From the NCBI GenBank assembly GCA_031292195.1, contig JARLHP010000107.1:1-38060 (forward strand): a stretch of DNA of 38,060 nucleotides, written 5' to 3'. Under the pieces are notes generated by a model that worked only from the letters and a program-made list of their open reading frames with translations, ran no database searches and was not told the origin of the DNA. Made by a program: the position numbers and the translations under genes. How positions within the stretch are numbered: position 1 is the first letter of the stretch; every line of letters starts with the position of its first letter. This document shows positions 7,993 to 15,889 of the stretch, piece by piece. The DNA comes from Syntrophobacteraceae bacterium (GTDB lineage Bacteria; Desulfobacterota; Syntrophobacteria; Syntrophobacterales; Syntrophobacteraceae).

Positions 7993-9888
7993 CTAAAGCT
8001 TTCTCAAATATTCAATTTTGGTCGTCTTGGCTATCTCGCCTAGCCACGTTTTCCAGATCACCGCCCGCTTCTGCTGGAGAATTATGTGGGAGATTTCGGC
8101 GATCTGCTGCTTTGAGGGCGCCCCTGCCGGCTTTTGCCCTACGAACTGGCACACCATGTAGCTCGTTCCCAACTGCAGCGGCCGGGCCGGAAACAGATTG
8201 GAAGCCCCGAGGCTGAAGACGCTGTCCAGGTTTGCTCCTTGCAGCAGTTTGAGAGCTTTGTCCGGCGCCTGCCTGGAAAAGTATCCGCTCCGGGTGATGG
8301 AGATATTGGACGCTTTGGCGGCCGCGGCAAGACTCTTTTGCGCCCTGGCGCTTTCCAGTGTGGCCGACGCCTGCTTTAGCGCCAGCTTGTTTGCTTCGGC
8401 CATGCGAAAATCACTGGTCACCTTGTCTTTTTCTTTTTCCAAAGGAGCAGGCTCGGGCTTCTTTATCGATTTCACCTGGGCGACCAGGTAGCCGCCCCGA
8501 ATATCGAGCATGTCGCTCACATCGCTTTGTCCGAGTTGAAACAGCTTTTCCCTGATCGAGCGCGTCAAGGAGCCCGCCTGGGCCTGATTTTCCGAAAGGG
8601 TTATCCACACCGGCGCCGAGGCCTTCATCTTCAGTTCAAGGGCGGCTTTGGCTATGTCCTGCCGCGCATAGGCCAGATCGCGAAGCTCCTGGGCCTGCTT
8701 GTAGGCAAGGTCGCGCGCGCCCAGCGACTTGAGCTCTTTTATGATCTTGTCCTGTACTCCGGCAAGCGGTAAAATCCCGGCCTTTTGGACTTCCTCCACC
8801 TTGATAATGTCCAGCCCGGAAGGGGTCCGCACCACCCCGCTCATCTGCCCCGGTTTCAAGGCGAAAGCCGCCTTGGAAAATTCGGTAGACATCCCCTGGT
8901 AGGAGAAGAAGCCTAACTCCCCGCCGTTTTTAGCGGTAGCCTTGTCCTGCGAATATTTTTTGGCAAGCGTCGAAAAATCCGCTCCTTTCCCGGCCTCATC
9001 CAGGATCTTCGCAGCCCGGGCATTCGCCGTCTTCAATTCGGCGCCGGAAGCCCCCGGCTTTATCCGCAAAAGAATGCGCCGCGCCCGCACCTGTTCTCCG
9101 TGCGTAAACTCCGCTCCGTTATCGTCGTAATACTGTTTGATCTGAGCCGCGGTCGGCTTGATATCATTTTCCAGGGCGTCGACGTTTAGCTCCACGTAGG
9201 CAATCTGACGCTTCTCCGGTTCCATGTACTTGCTTTGGTTCTGCTTGTAAAAGGCCTTGAGCGCCGCATCATCGACCTTTACCTGCTTTTGGAAGGACGC
9301 GGGATCGAAGAGGGTGTAAGCCAGCTGTATCTGGTCATTATCGAAATCATAGTAAGACTTTATTTCACTATTGGTAACCACCGCCTGACCGGTTATGAAA
9401 ACCTGGGCATTGGACGCGGTAATGTCGTCGGCCATCTGCTGTTCGAAGTCCTCCGGCGTCATCTTGTGTTGCCACAAAAGAGCCTTGTACCGCTGAAGAT
9501 CGAATTTTCCGTCGCTCTGAAAGCCGGGGATTTTGGCGATCGCCGCCCTCACCTCCTCGGGTGTTGCCTCCAGGCCAAGCTCCCTGGCCCCCCGGACAAC
9601 CAGGTAGTGACGCACAAGCGTGTCCAGGGCCTGGTTTTTGATGTCCAGCGCCGCCATCAGCTTCTGAGGCACGGCGCCGCCGAACTGCTTGCGAATGGAT
9701 TCGACCATATTCTCATATTGGGTCGAATATTCTTCCTGGCTTATGTAATGGTCTCCGACCAGGGCGAGGTCGTTTGAATGCCGGGTTTGGTAGAGGTAGC
9801 CGCCCCATCCGATGAAAACTATGATCAGCGCGATGAGAAGGACCTTTATGCCCCATGACCTGGAGTGTTGTCTGACAAAATCGAGCAT
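7993..9888 (-). CDS. ppiD: PpiD-like periplasmic peptidyl-prolyl isomerase/foldase
   Basis: A 631-residue membrane-anchored chaperone. One N-terminal transmembrane helix (~13-33, ending in GWGGYLY) is followed by a SurA-N-like helical domain (~40-170). A parvulin PPIC domain at ~264-366 contains ARRILLRIKPG, YSQDKATAKNGGELGFFSYQ (residues 312-331) and the closing SGLDIIKVEEV. The C-terminal half (~370-631) is helical and resembles the PpiD tail. Family members bind outer-membrane and secreted proteins leaving the Sec translocon. Only three bases separate it from the small PLDc_N-type gene upstream, suggesting co-transcription. Size and architecture match PpiD well. Confidence 0.88.
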   Translation of the reverse strand: MLDFVRQHSRSWGIKVLLIALIIVFIGWGGYLYQTRHSNDLALVGDHYISQEEYSTQYENMVESIRKQFGGAVPQKLMAALDIKNQALDTLVRHYLVVRGARELGLEATPEEVRAAIAKIPGFQSDGKFDLQRYKALLWQHKMTPEDFEQQMADDITASNAQVFITGQAVVTNSEIKSYYDFDNDQIQLAYTLFDPASFQKQVKVDDAALKAFYKQNQSKYMEPEKRQIAYVELNVDALENDIKPTAAQIKQYYDDNGAEFTHGEQVRARRILLRIKPGASGAELKTANARAAKILDEAGKGADFSTLAKKYSQDKATAKNGGELGFFSYQGMSTEFSKAAFALKPGQMSGVVRTPSGLDIIKVEEVQKAGILPLAGVQDKIIKELKSLGARDLAYKQAQELRDLAYARQDIAKAALELKMKASAPVWITLSENQAQAGSLTRSIREKLFQLGQSDVSDMLDIRGGYLVAQVKSIKKPEPAPLEKEKDKVTSDFRMAEANKLALKQASATLESARAQKSLAAAAKASNISITRSGYFSRQAPDKALKLLQGANLDSVFSLGASNLFPARPLQLGTSYMVCQFVGQKPAGAPSKQQIAEISHIILQQKRAVIWKTWLGEIAKTTKIEYLRKL

Positions 9889-9891
9889 GGT

Positions 9892-10149
9892 CTATTCAAT
9901 CCTCTTGCCGTTTTCAGAATCAATGCCGGTCCCGCCGGATAAAATCGGCTCGGTATGGCGCCTAACCAGGGCAAAATAGAGAAAGGCGCCAAAAACAGGC
10001 AGCGTGGCGACCAGCGCAAACCAGATCACCTTCCATCTTATCCTGGAAAACCTCCGCCGGGGCAAGTCCACTATGGCCCAGAGCGTCGGGACCATCGGAA
10101 TGAGAAATATAACAAAAAGAATCAGCATATTAAACGGGTTAAAGGTCAT
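9892..10149 (-). CDS. Small membrane protein, PLDc_N type
   Basis: 85 residues from the ATG at 10149, which has GGAG about 9 bases upstream; longer in-frame starts reach into non-conserved sequence. Two hydrophobic segments are visible: ~7-24 (MLILFVIFLIPMVPTLWAIV) and ~43-59, which ends in the PVFGAFLYFALVRR pattern typical of the PLDc_N (phospholipase D nuclease N-terminal) domain. Stand-alone PLDc_N proteins have no known enzymatic role. It lies three bases ahead of the PpiD-like gene on the same strand, so the two are probably one transcript. Confidence 0.75.
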   Translation of the reverse strand: MTFNPFNMLILFVIFLIPMVPTLWAIVDLPRRRFSRIRWKVIWFALVATLPVFGAFLYFALVRRHTEPILSGGTGIDSENGKRIE

Positions 10150-10294
10150 CCGGCAACTCCGCGCAAACTGGCTTCGCTCCGGCCCGAATCTCTTTCGGCC
10201 GGATTTTTCCATTAAACGGCAATTTATAAACTTTCGCGACCAACCCCGCAAGTCGGAAATGGGATAATGTCACGGCGGACTTTCAAAAACGGTA

Positions 10295-10381
10295 AATCCA
10301 CCGCAGAGACGCAGAGACCGCTGAGACAAAAACCATTGTACAGGGTTCTTCTCTGCGCTCTCTGCGTCTCGGCGGTGGATT
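10295..10381. repeat. Long inverted repeat with CCGCAGAGACGCAGAG core
   Basis: About 32 bases starting AATCCACCGC (10295) pair with the region ending GGCGGTGGATT (10350-10381), with roughly three mismatches; the loop is about 23 bases. The CAGAGACGCAGAG motif is known as an intergenic repeat in unrelated bacteria. It sits in the gap between the acs 3' end and the PLDc_N gene. It is likely a folded REP-type element, possibly slowing transcription, but it carries no gene. Confidence 0.8.
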
Positions 10382-10390
10382 CCAGAAATG

Positions 10391-10422
10391 AAGAAAGGGA
10401 GGCCGGAATGCCCCCCTTTCTT
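10391..10422 (-). terminator. Hairpin downstream of acs (possible terminator)
   Basis: AAGAAAGGG at 10391 pairs with CCCTTTCTT ending at 10422, about 23 bases beyond the acs stop on the minus strand. A long GC stem suits termination of acs, but the downstream base run on the minus strand is only moderately T-rich. Confidence 0.45.
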
Positions 10423-10444
10423 AAGCGTCTTATATCAGCTCAAA

Positions 10445-12376
10445 TCATGCCGAAAGGCGATTTTTGAGCAGGTCGTCCACGACTGCCGGTTCGGCCAGCG
10501 TCGAAGTATCACCGAGGTTTTCCACTTCGTTTGCGGCAATCTTTCTCAAGATACGCCGCATAATCTTGCCCGACCGGGTCTTGGGAAGCCCCGGGGCCCA
10601 CTGGATGGAATCCGGCGAAGCAATCGGACCGATTTCTTTTCTAACCCACTGCACCAGGTCCTTTCGGAGCTGATCGGTGGGCTCGATACCGGCCTTGAGC
10701 GTAACGAACGCATAGATTCCCTGGCCTTTGAGGTCATGCGGGCAACCCACGACGGCCGATTCCGCAACGGAGGGATGGGCTACCAGGGCGGACTCGATTT
10801 CGGCGGTCCCCAAGCGGTGGCCCGAAACGTTAATAACGTCGTCCACCCGCCCGGTGATCCAGTAATAGCCGTCTTCGTCCCGGCGCGCCCCGTCACCGGT
10901 AAAGTAGAGGCCGGGATAGTTCGAAAAGTAGGTCTGTATGAAACGGTCGTGGTCTCCGTAAACGGTCCTTAGCATTCCGGGCCACGAGTCCTTTATGACC
11001 AGGTATCCTGAGCCGGCGCCCTCGATCGTTTGCCCCTCGGGAGTGATGATGGCGGGTTGAACCCCGAAAAACGGCCTGGTCGCGGAGCCCGGTTTTGGCT
11101 CGGTAGCGCCCGGAAGCGGTGTGATCAATATGCCGCCGGTTTCGGTCTGCCACCACGTATCTACTATGGGACAGCGCTTGTCACCCACCACATCGTAATA
11201 CCAGAGCCATACTTCAGGGTTGATCGGCTCCCCTACGGTGCCCAGTACCCTGATGCTCTTTCTGGACGCCTTCCTGACAGGCGCCTCTCCCTGCCGCATG
11301 ATGGCCCGGATGGCCGTCGGCGCGGTGTAGAAGATATTTACGTTGTGTTTATCGACCACATCCCAGAACCTGGACCAGTTGGGATGGTTGGGAATGCCCT
11401 CGTACATCAGGGTGGTAGCGCCGTTGGCCAGCGGGCCGTAGACGATGTAGCTGTGCCCGGTGACCCAGCCGATATCAGCCGTGCACCAGTAGACCTCGCC
11501 TTCCCGGTAGTCGAAAACATACTTGTGGCTGACCGCGACATAAACGAGGTAGCCTCCGGTGGTGTGCAAAACGCCCTTGGGTTTGCCGGTCGAACCGGAA
11601 GTATAAAGGATGAAAAGAGGGTCTTCCGCGTCCATATGCTCGGCCGGACAATCCGCCGAAGCCTTGCTCATCATTTCGTCCCAGTCGTGGTCCCGACCGG
11701 GAACGTGCCCGACCTTCCCATTGGTGTGCTTGACCATGATCACTTTTTCGACTGTGGGGCACTTTTCGATCGCGGCGTCGGTGTTTTCCTTGAGCGGGAC
11801 CTTCTTGCCGCCCCTCAAACCCTCATCGGCGGTGATGACCAGTTGGCCTGCGCAGTCCTGGATGCGCCCGGCCAGCGAATCCGGGGAAAACCCGGCGAAC
11901 ACGATCGAATGGATCGCGCCTATCCTCGTGCAGGCCAGCATGGCAATTGCCAACTGCGGGATCATGGGCAGATAAATGGTGACCCGGTCCCCTTTTTTTA
12001 CGCCCAGGGACTTCATTACATTCGCAAATTTACAGACTTCGCTGTGCAGTTCCGAATAGGTGATTTTCTTGCTAACCGACGGGTCGTCACCTTCCCAGAT
12101 TATGGCGGTCTGATTGCCCCGCTTGGCCAGGTGGCGATCCAGGCAGTTGTAGCTCACATTGAGTTTTCCGTCGGAAAACCACTTTATGCGGATATCATCG
12201 GAAAACCCGCCTTCCTTCACCTTGGTCCAGGGGGAAAACCAGTCGAGCGTTTTGGCCTGTTCGGCCCAGAACCCTTCGGGGTCGGTGACCGATTTCTGGT
12301 ACATGTCGAGATAGCCTTGATTGTCGCAGTGCGAGCCTTTGGTCCAGTTTTCCTGGACAGGAATCTTCGTGGACAT
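10445..12376 (-). CDS. acs: Acetyl-CoA synthetase (AMP-forming)
   Basis: Activates acetate (possibly also propionate) to acyl-CoA through an acyl-adenylate in the cytoplasm. The 643-residue length fits Acs. Visible motifs are the AMP-binding loop [19 protein letters not shown] (near 265), the WWQTETGG motif, [37 protein letters not shown], and the C-terminal lysine motif [15 protein letters not shown], whose Lys is the usual reversible acetylation site. The ATG at 12376 follows an AGGAGG site. A good sigma70-type promoter lies about 140-165 bases upstream, leaving a long leader. It is transcribed alone and could link to the acyl-CoA module at 15-22 kb through acetyl-CoA. Confidence 0.95.
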   Translation of the reverse strand: MSTKIPVQENWTKGSHCDNQGYLDMYQKSVTDPEGFWAEQAKTLDWFSPWTKVKEGGFSDDIRIKWFSDGKLNVSYNCLDRHLAKRGNQTAIIWEGDDPSVSKKITYSELHSEVCKFANVMKSLGVKKGDRVTIYLPMIPQLAIAMLACTRIGAIHSIVFAGFSPDSLAGRIQDCAGQLVITADEGLRGGKKVPLKENTDAAIEKCPTVEKVIMVKHTNGKVGHVPGRDHDWDEMMSKASADCPAEHMDAEDPLFILYTSGSTGKPKGVLHTTGGYLVYVAVSHKYVFDYREGEVYWCTADIGWVTGHSYIVYGPLANGATTLMYEGIPNHPNWSRFWDVVDKHNVNIFYTAPTAIRAIMRQGEAPVRKASRKSIRVLGTVGEPINPEVWLWYYDVVGDKRCPIVDTWWQTETGGILITPLPGATEPKPGSATRPFFGVQPAIITPEGQTIEGAGSGYLVIKDSWPGMLRTVYGDHDRFIQTYFSNYPGLYFTGDGARRDEDGYYWITGRVDDVINVSGHRLGTAEIESALVAHPSVAESAVVGCPHDLKGQGIYAFVTLKAGIEPTDQLRKDLVQWVRKEIGPIASPDSIQWAPGLPKTRSGKIMRRILRKIAANEVENLGDTSTLAEPAVVDDLLKNRLSA

Positions 12377-12512
12377 GGAACCTCCTAATTTTGATGGATA
12401 AGAGGATTGCGGTTTTGTCCAGCTTCGGCGAAAAACGACAGATTGGGCGCTCGATTAATGAGAAGACAGGAAGAACTGTTTCGCGAATTCAGCGGACCAG
12501 TAACGGCAGAAT

Positions 12513-12541
12513 TTATTACCAGTCAATTTGAGAATTGTCAA
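12513..12541 (-). promoter_or_regulatory. Sigma70-type promoter for acs
   Basis: On the minus strand, a perfect TTGACA (12541-12536) is followed after exactly 17 bases by TAATAA (12518-12513). It lies about 140 bases upstream of the acs ATG, implying a 5' leader of roughly 130 bases. No known riboswitch was recognised in the leader. Confidence 0.6.
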
Positions 12542-12589
12542 TATTGCCATGGCTTGGATCTGAAAAAAATATAATTAGTACTTATATTC

Positions 12590-12967
12590 TCAAAGTAGTT
12601 TCTCCCGTTTTTTGACCGCTTCTTTCTTCAGCCGGTTGATTGTCTTTTCCAGCACGGGCAAAACGTTCTCCCGTATGTCGCCGGCAACGGCGATATACAT
12701 CACGTCGTCGCCCACAAAACGTCTACCGGTAAAAAGATGAGCCTCCAGGGCGACGATGCCCGGCTCCGATCTCAACTCCCGCAGGACTTTGTCCCAGACT
12801 TGCCCATCCACATCGATGTCCAGGTATTCCACCGCCTGACCGGCCCGCGAGGTCCCCCGCGCCACCCCGTTGTGGCAGGCGATCATGCCTACCTTCGAGT
12901 AGTCGGCCCGCGCTTTGATTTTAGCGATCAGATCGTTCAATGCAGGTCCCTTCACATCCTCTCCCAT
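12590..12967 (-). CDS. MoaE-like protein (molybdopterin synthase large subunit family)
   Basis: 125 residues. The segment GMIACHNGVARGTSRAGQ, then VEYLDIDVDG, IVALEAHLFTGRRFVGDDVM, and the end VAGDIRENVLPVLEKTINRL with a lysine-rich KKEAVKKREK, follow the MoaE order: an H.G.VRG-like motif, a G..GD strand, an R motif and C-terminal lysines. MoaE with MoaD inserts sulphur into precursor Z to make molybdopterin. The match is divergent, and no moaD or other moa gene is adjacent, so catalytic activity is not certain. Molybdopterin (or its tungsten form) is needed by the formate dehydrogenase at 29-31.7 kb. The start is at 12967 with AAGGTG upstream. It is divergent from the ArsA-like gene. Confidence 0.68.
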   Translation of the reverse strand: MGEDVKGPALNDLIAKIKARADYSKVGMIACHNGVARGTSRAGQAVEYLDIDVDGQVWDKVLRELRSEPGIVALEAHLFTGRRFVGDDVMYIAVAGDIRENVLPVLEKTINRLKKEAVKKREKLL

Positions 12968-13032
12968 ATGCTTGCACCTTCATACCCTTTACGATTGCTC
13001 GGAAAACCATTTCATTTTTTTGCGTGCTTCTA

Positions 13033-13061
13033 TTGTACGACCCTTCGGTTAAAATTAATAT
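13033..13061 (+). promoter_or_regulatory. Sigma70-type promoter for the ArsA-like gene
   Basis: TTGTAC (13033-13038) and TAATAT (13056-13061) are separated by exactly 17 bases, in AT-rich DNA between the divergent MoaE-like and ArsA-like genes. The expected transcription start is about 13068, some 20 bases before the GTG start. Confidence 0.55.
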
Positions 13062-13089
13062 AAGATACCTACCGAATGGAGCGACGTTA

Positions 13090-14280
13090 GTGAGAATACT
13101 GTTATATGCCGGAAAAGGCGGAGTCGGAAAAACGAGCGTTGCGGCCGCAACGGGTGTCCTTGCTTCGCGACTGGGAATCAATACCCTGGTCATGTCTCTT
13201 GATCCGGCTCACAGTCTGTGCGACGCCTTTGACCTGGACCGGACTCTGATGGATAAAAATCGGGGCGCCCCCATTACTGTCCGCGAAGGGCTTGCAATCC
13301 AGGAACTCGACGTCCACGAGGAAATCTCCAAATATTGGGGTGAAGTTCACAAGTATATCACGGTGCTGCTCAGCGCCTCGGGCATCGAGGACATCCTGGC
13401 CGAAGAACTGGCCATCCTTCCCGGAATGGAGGAAGTCGCGGCCCTGCTCTACGTAAACCAGTACGCAAAAGAGCATACCTACGACCTGATCGTGCTCGAT
13501 TGCGCCCCGACCGCCGAATCCGTCCGTTTCGTCAGCCTCCCCAAAACCCTCGAATGGTACATGAAGAAGATTTTCCGCGTGGAGAGAAAACTGATGCGCT
13601 ACATGCGGCCTGTGGCTAAAAAGATCTACGATGTACCGCTGCCCGAAGACGAATACTTTGCCTCCATCGAAAGTCTTTTCCATCGACTCCAGGGCGTGGA
13701 CAGCCTTCTCACCGACCCTGAAATCACCTCGGTTCGCCTGGTCACCAACCTCGAAAAAATGGTGCTTCGCGAAACCCAGAGGGCCTTCATGTTCTTTTCG
13801 CTCCACCAGCTTTCAATCGATGCCGTGATTGTCAACCGGGTCTTCCCCGAGGAGGCTCAGGGCGGTTTCATGGCGGCGTGGCAAAAGTCCCAGAAGGAAT
13901 ACATGGATCTGGCAAAGTCTTTTTTCGATCCCGTCCCCCTTCTCCAGGTTCCTTTCTACAGTTCGGAGATCCTCGGTCAAAACGCCCTGGGAGACCTGGG
14001 ACACCAACTTTATAAAGAGCGCAATCCCGCCGATATTTTCTACACCCGCCGCACCTGTGAGTTCAGCAGCGACAATGGCCGCTATACCGCCAAAATACAC
14101 CTGCCGTTTACCGAAAAAGCGGAAGTGGAGCTTTCCAAAATCGGTGAAGAACTCATTTTGCGCATAGGCAACATCAAAAGGAACGTTATTTTGCCCCGCG
14201 CCTTCGTTTCCCTGCAACCCGGGAAGGCCCGGCTGATCGATGACTGTCTTGAAATCGATTTCGGAGGAAACCATGAGTGA
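13090..14280 (+). CDS. ArsA/GET3-type ATPase with C-terminal HSP20-like domain
   Basis: 396 residues from a GTG at 13090, chosen because GGAG lies eight bases upstream and the protein then begins directly at the nucleotide strand VRILLYAGKGGVGKTSVAAA (deviant Walker A with the signature lysine). Further motifs are SLDPAHSLCDAF (switch I), DLIVLDCAPTAESVRF (Walker B/switch II region) and an adenine-loop region around VIVNRVFPEEA. The last ~65 residues resemble the ArsA_HSP20 domain fused to bacterial single-domain homologues. No arsR, arsB or other arsenic gene is nearby, so arsenite export is unlikely. A tail-anchored-protein or client-handling role is only inference. Its stop overlaps the next gene by eight bases. 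Confidence 0.85.
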   Translation: MRILLYAGKGGVGKTSVAAATGVLASRLGINTLVMSLDPAHSLCDAFDLDRTLMDKNRGAPITVREGLAIQELDVHEEISKYWGEVHKYITVLLSASGIEDILAEELAILPGMEEVAALLYVNQYAKEHTYDLIVLDCAPTAESVRFVSLPKTLEWYMKKIFRVERKLMRYMRPVAKKIYDVPLPEDEYFASIESLFHRLQGVDSLLTDPEITSVRLVTNLEKMVLRETQRAFMFFSLHQLSIDAVIVNRVFPEEAQGGFMAAWQKSQKEYMDLAKSFFDPVPLLQVPFYSSEILGQNALGDLGHQLYKERNPADIFYTRRTCEFSSDNGRYTAKIHLPFTEKAEVELSKIGEELILRIGNIKRNVILPRAFVSLQPGKARLIDDCLEIDFGGNHE

Positions 14281-14515
14281 ATCCTGCCATGACGACCAAC
14301 CTCGATCCGATGGTCTCGAATGCCTCTTTTGCTCCCTTGTCAAATCTGTAAGGAGCGCAACCGAAAAGCACAGTGCGTTCTATGGCCACATGTACAATGC
14401 CCGCATTGAAGTGCTCCAGGCATTCCGATCCCTTATCGACCAGCGCATTTCCAGCCTGGAAAAAAGAAAGAGTTCCGCGGAAGGCAAAAAAGCCACAAAA
14501 ATCGAGCTGGAGTGA
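14273..14515 (+). CDS. Small CxxC protein of unknown function
   Basis: 80 residues, beginning at an ATG that overlaps the end of the ArsA-like gene by eight bases and has GGAGG at 14263-14267. The protein has CLFCSLV near residues 17-23, then a long charged helix (EKHSAFYGHMYNARIEVLQA) and a lysine-rich tail. The CxxC could bind a metal or be redox active, but one pair alone is not a full zinc site in a monomer. The overlap predicts translational coupling with the ATPase and hence a joint role. No family was recognised. Confidence 0.7.
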   Translation: MSESCHDDQPRSDGLECLFCSLVKSVRSATEKHSAFYGHMYNARIEVLQAFRSLIDQRISSLEKRKSSAEGKKATKIELE

Positions 14516-14523
14516 GGCGGCGG

Positions 14524-14702
14524 GGCGGCGTGCCGCCGGAGCCGGGATTGCCAAGCGGCGGTGGGACCGCCAACCGGGATCGCCAAGCGGCGGTGGGACC
14601 GCCAGCCGGGATCGCCAAGCCCAAACCACGGACTTTTCGCGGTTTGGCGGTGGGGCCGCCAGCCGGGACTGCCAAGCCTAAACCAGGGACTTTTCGCGGT
14701 TT
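14524..14702. repeat. Compound direct repeat, units A (about 32 bp) and B (26 bp)
   Basis: Unit A holds the small hairpin GGCGGTGGGACCGCC followed by an (A/G)CCGGGATCGCCAAG tail. It occurs at about 14524-14555 (diverged), 14556-14587, 14588-14619 and 14646-14676. Unit B, C(C/T)(C/T)AAACCA(C/G)GGAC then TTTTCGCGGTTT, follows the third and fourth A copies at 14620-14645 and 14677-14702. The pattern is A-A-A-B-A-B, so the array grew by duplicating both A and the A-B pair. It begins only a few bases after the small CxxC gene. Confidence 0.85.
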
Positions 14703-14739
14703 CCGGGTGTCTCGGGGCGACATGAGAAAAAAAGTTCCT

Positions 14740-14855
14740 GTTGGGCTGCGCTTCGCTTAGCCCAACCTTGTATCTTAAAAAAGCAAGAGCATGGATCTAC
14801 GGATTTTGTTGGGCTGCGCTACGCTTAGCACCAACCTACACGCTTAGCCCAACCT
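14740..14855. repeat. Two TTGGGCT...AGCCCAA palindromic repeats
   Basis: GTTGGGCT (14740-14747) pairs with AGCCCAAC (14759-14766) around GCGCTTCGCTT. A second, longer copy at 14808-14855 repeats the left half and carries the right end twice, once altered (ACCAACCTAC). The family also appears, diverged, at 22091-22144 and 118-145. These behave like REP-type intergenic repeats. Confidence 0.65.
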
Positions 14856-15049
14856 ACGAGGCTTAGGTCTGCAACATTGAGCCGAGGAAACCCCCGCCCT
14901 TCGGATTGGCTTTTGCCGGGCCGTCGTCTCCCGGCCCGGCAAAAAAAAGTTCCCCTCTGTGCCTCTGTCGTTCGGTTTTGTTCCGGCTCTGCCGCGCTAA
15001 CCTCTCTGGTTTGAACGTGAAACTACCCTGCCCGCTGCCAAACTTTCGC

Positions 15050-15087
15050 TTGACCGCCTGAACAGAATGGAGTAATGACCACAGTCA
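15050..15087 (+). promoter_or_regulatory. tetR promoter with candidate operator TGAC-N4-GTCA
   Basis: TTGACC (15050-15055) and TAATGA (15073-15078) are 17 bases apart, a weak sigma70-like pair. The inverted repeat TGACCACAGTCA (15076-15087) overlaps the end of the -10. The same TGAC-N4-GTCA architecture recurs ahead of the thiolase gene at 15782-15793. The position suggests autorepression by the TetR protein encoded just downstream. Confidence 0.45.
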
Positions 15088-15125
15088 GTATGTGACCAGA
15101 GTTATCCTTCGGGGACAAAGAACCA

Positions 15126-15752
15126 ATGGGCGTAACGGAAAGAAGACTGCGGGAGAAGGAATCCCGCATCGAATCCATCAAGAAGAGCGCCGCCAGGCTT
15201 TTCGCCAGGAAGGGTTTTTCCAATGTGTCGATGGCTGAAATCGCGGAGGCCGCCGAAGTGTCCAAGGGGACGCTCTACATTTACTTCAAGAGCAAGGAGG
15301 AGTTGTACTTCAGCCTCATCGAACCCGTCCTCGTAAACCATCATAAGTTGATTGCCCGAATGGTGAGCGACGACAGCGAACCCGCGGACGAATCACTCCG
15401 CAAATTCTTCGACTACTTCGCTGATTCCTACCCGCTGGACCCTCAAGCCCACCAGCCCTACATGTATTACAGGGCCGAAGAGGTCCAGCCGCTTTTTTCC
15501 GAGGAACGGCACGATTACCTGAAGACTCTCATGGCCAAAAACGTGGAGACCATTGAAGCCGTGATCCTCAGGGGAATCGAACAGGGAATATTCAAATCGG
15601 TCAACCCTCGCGCCGTTTCCTCCATCCTGTGGAGTCTTGTCACGGGCGTCCTGAGGTGGGAAGAAAACCGCAAGTTCGCTCGTAGCGGAGATTTTCTCGA
15701 GTCAACGCTTCAAACCGCCATGAATCTCATTCTGGACGGCTTGAAGATGTGA
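15126..15752 (+). CDS. TetR family regulator, likely acyl-CoA responsive
   Basis: 208 residues. An N-terminal helix-turn-helix (~15-62) contains AARLFARKGFSNVSMAEIAE and VSKGTLYIYFKSKEELY, the TetR signature. The C-terminal ligand domain is variable and includes a YPLDPQAHQPYMYYRAEE stretch. The weak ribosome site GGGGACAAAG precedes the ATG. Position ahead of a thiolase/acyl-CoA synthetase/dehydrogenase set suggests a FadR/PsrA-like repressor that senses an acyl-CoA. Two matching palindromes, at its own promoter and ahead of the thiolase gene, support control of both units. The ligand is unknown. Confidence 0.88.
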   Translation: MGVTERRLREKESRIESIKKSAARLFARKGFSNVSMAEIAEAAEVSKGTLYIYFKSKEELYFSLIEPVLVNHHKLIARMVSDDSEPADESLRKFFDYFADSYPLDPQAHQPYMYYRAEEVQPLFSEERHDYLKTLMAKNVETIEAVILRGIEQGIFKSVNPRAVSSILWSLVTGVLRWEENRKFARSGDFLESTLQTAMNLILDGLKM

Positions 15753-15769
15753 GCGGGAGACAATTTTTT

Positions 15770-15799
15770 TTGCGGTCGCAGTGACCGCGGTCATATAGT
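15770..15799 (+). promoter_or_regulatory. Thiolase-operon promoter with embedded operator palindrome
   Basis: The perfect 12-base palindrome TGACCGCGGTCA (15782-15793) lies between a possible -35 (TTGCGG, 15770-15775) and a possible -10 (TATAGT, 15794-15799). It also overlaps a second inverted repeat, GCGGTC-N5-GACCGC (15772-15788). A repressor bound here would block polymerase. The half-site matches that near the tetR promoter. The -35 is weak, as in many regulated promoters. Confidence 0.5.
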
Positions 15800-15889
15800 G
15801 GCCAAGGTTAGATAACACCTCATCAGGCACTGAATGCATGAAACTTTCGGGAACACAGCGCCAATCACCACCAAAGTGAAAGGAAAGCC

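Larger units (their letters stand above)
14516..15125. other. Repeat-rich non-coding region before tetR
   Basis: About 610 bases without a convincing gene. From left to right it holds a compound hairpin repeat (14524-14702), two TTGGGCT palindromes (14740-14766 and 14808-14855), a strong GC hairpin flanked by T4 on the left and A8 on the right (14911-14949), and the tetR promoter region. The open frames here have repetitive, low-complexity translations and no ribosome site. Confidence 0.8.

Noticed and set aside
11030..12388. 452-codon plus-strand open frame opposite acs
   Set aside because: It is an antisense shadow of a strongly conserved gene, with no recognisable domain.
14524..14702. 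CRISPR array
   Set aside because: Copies are directly adjacent without unique spacers, and the second unit is itself repeated.
14911..14949. Intrinsic terminator
   Set aside because: The GC hairpin is preceded by T4 and followed by A8 on the plus strand, so neither strand has a T run after the stem.
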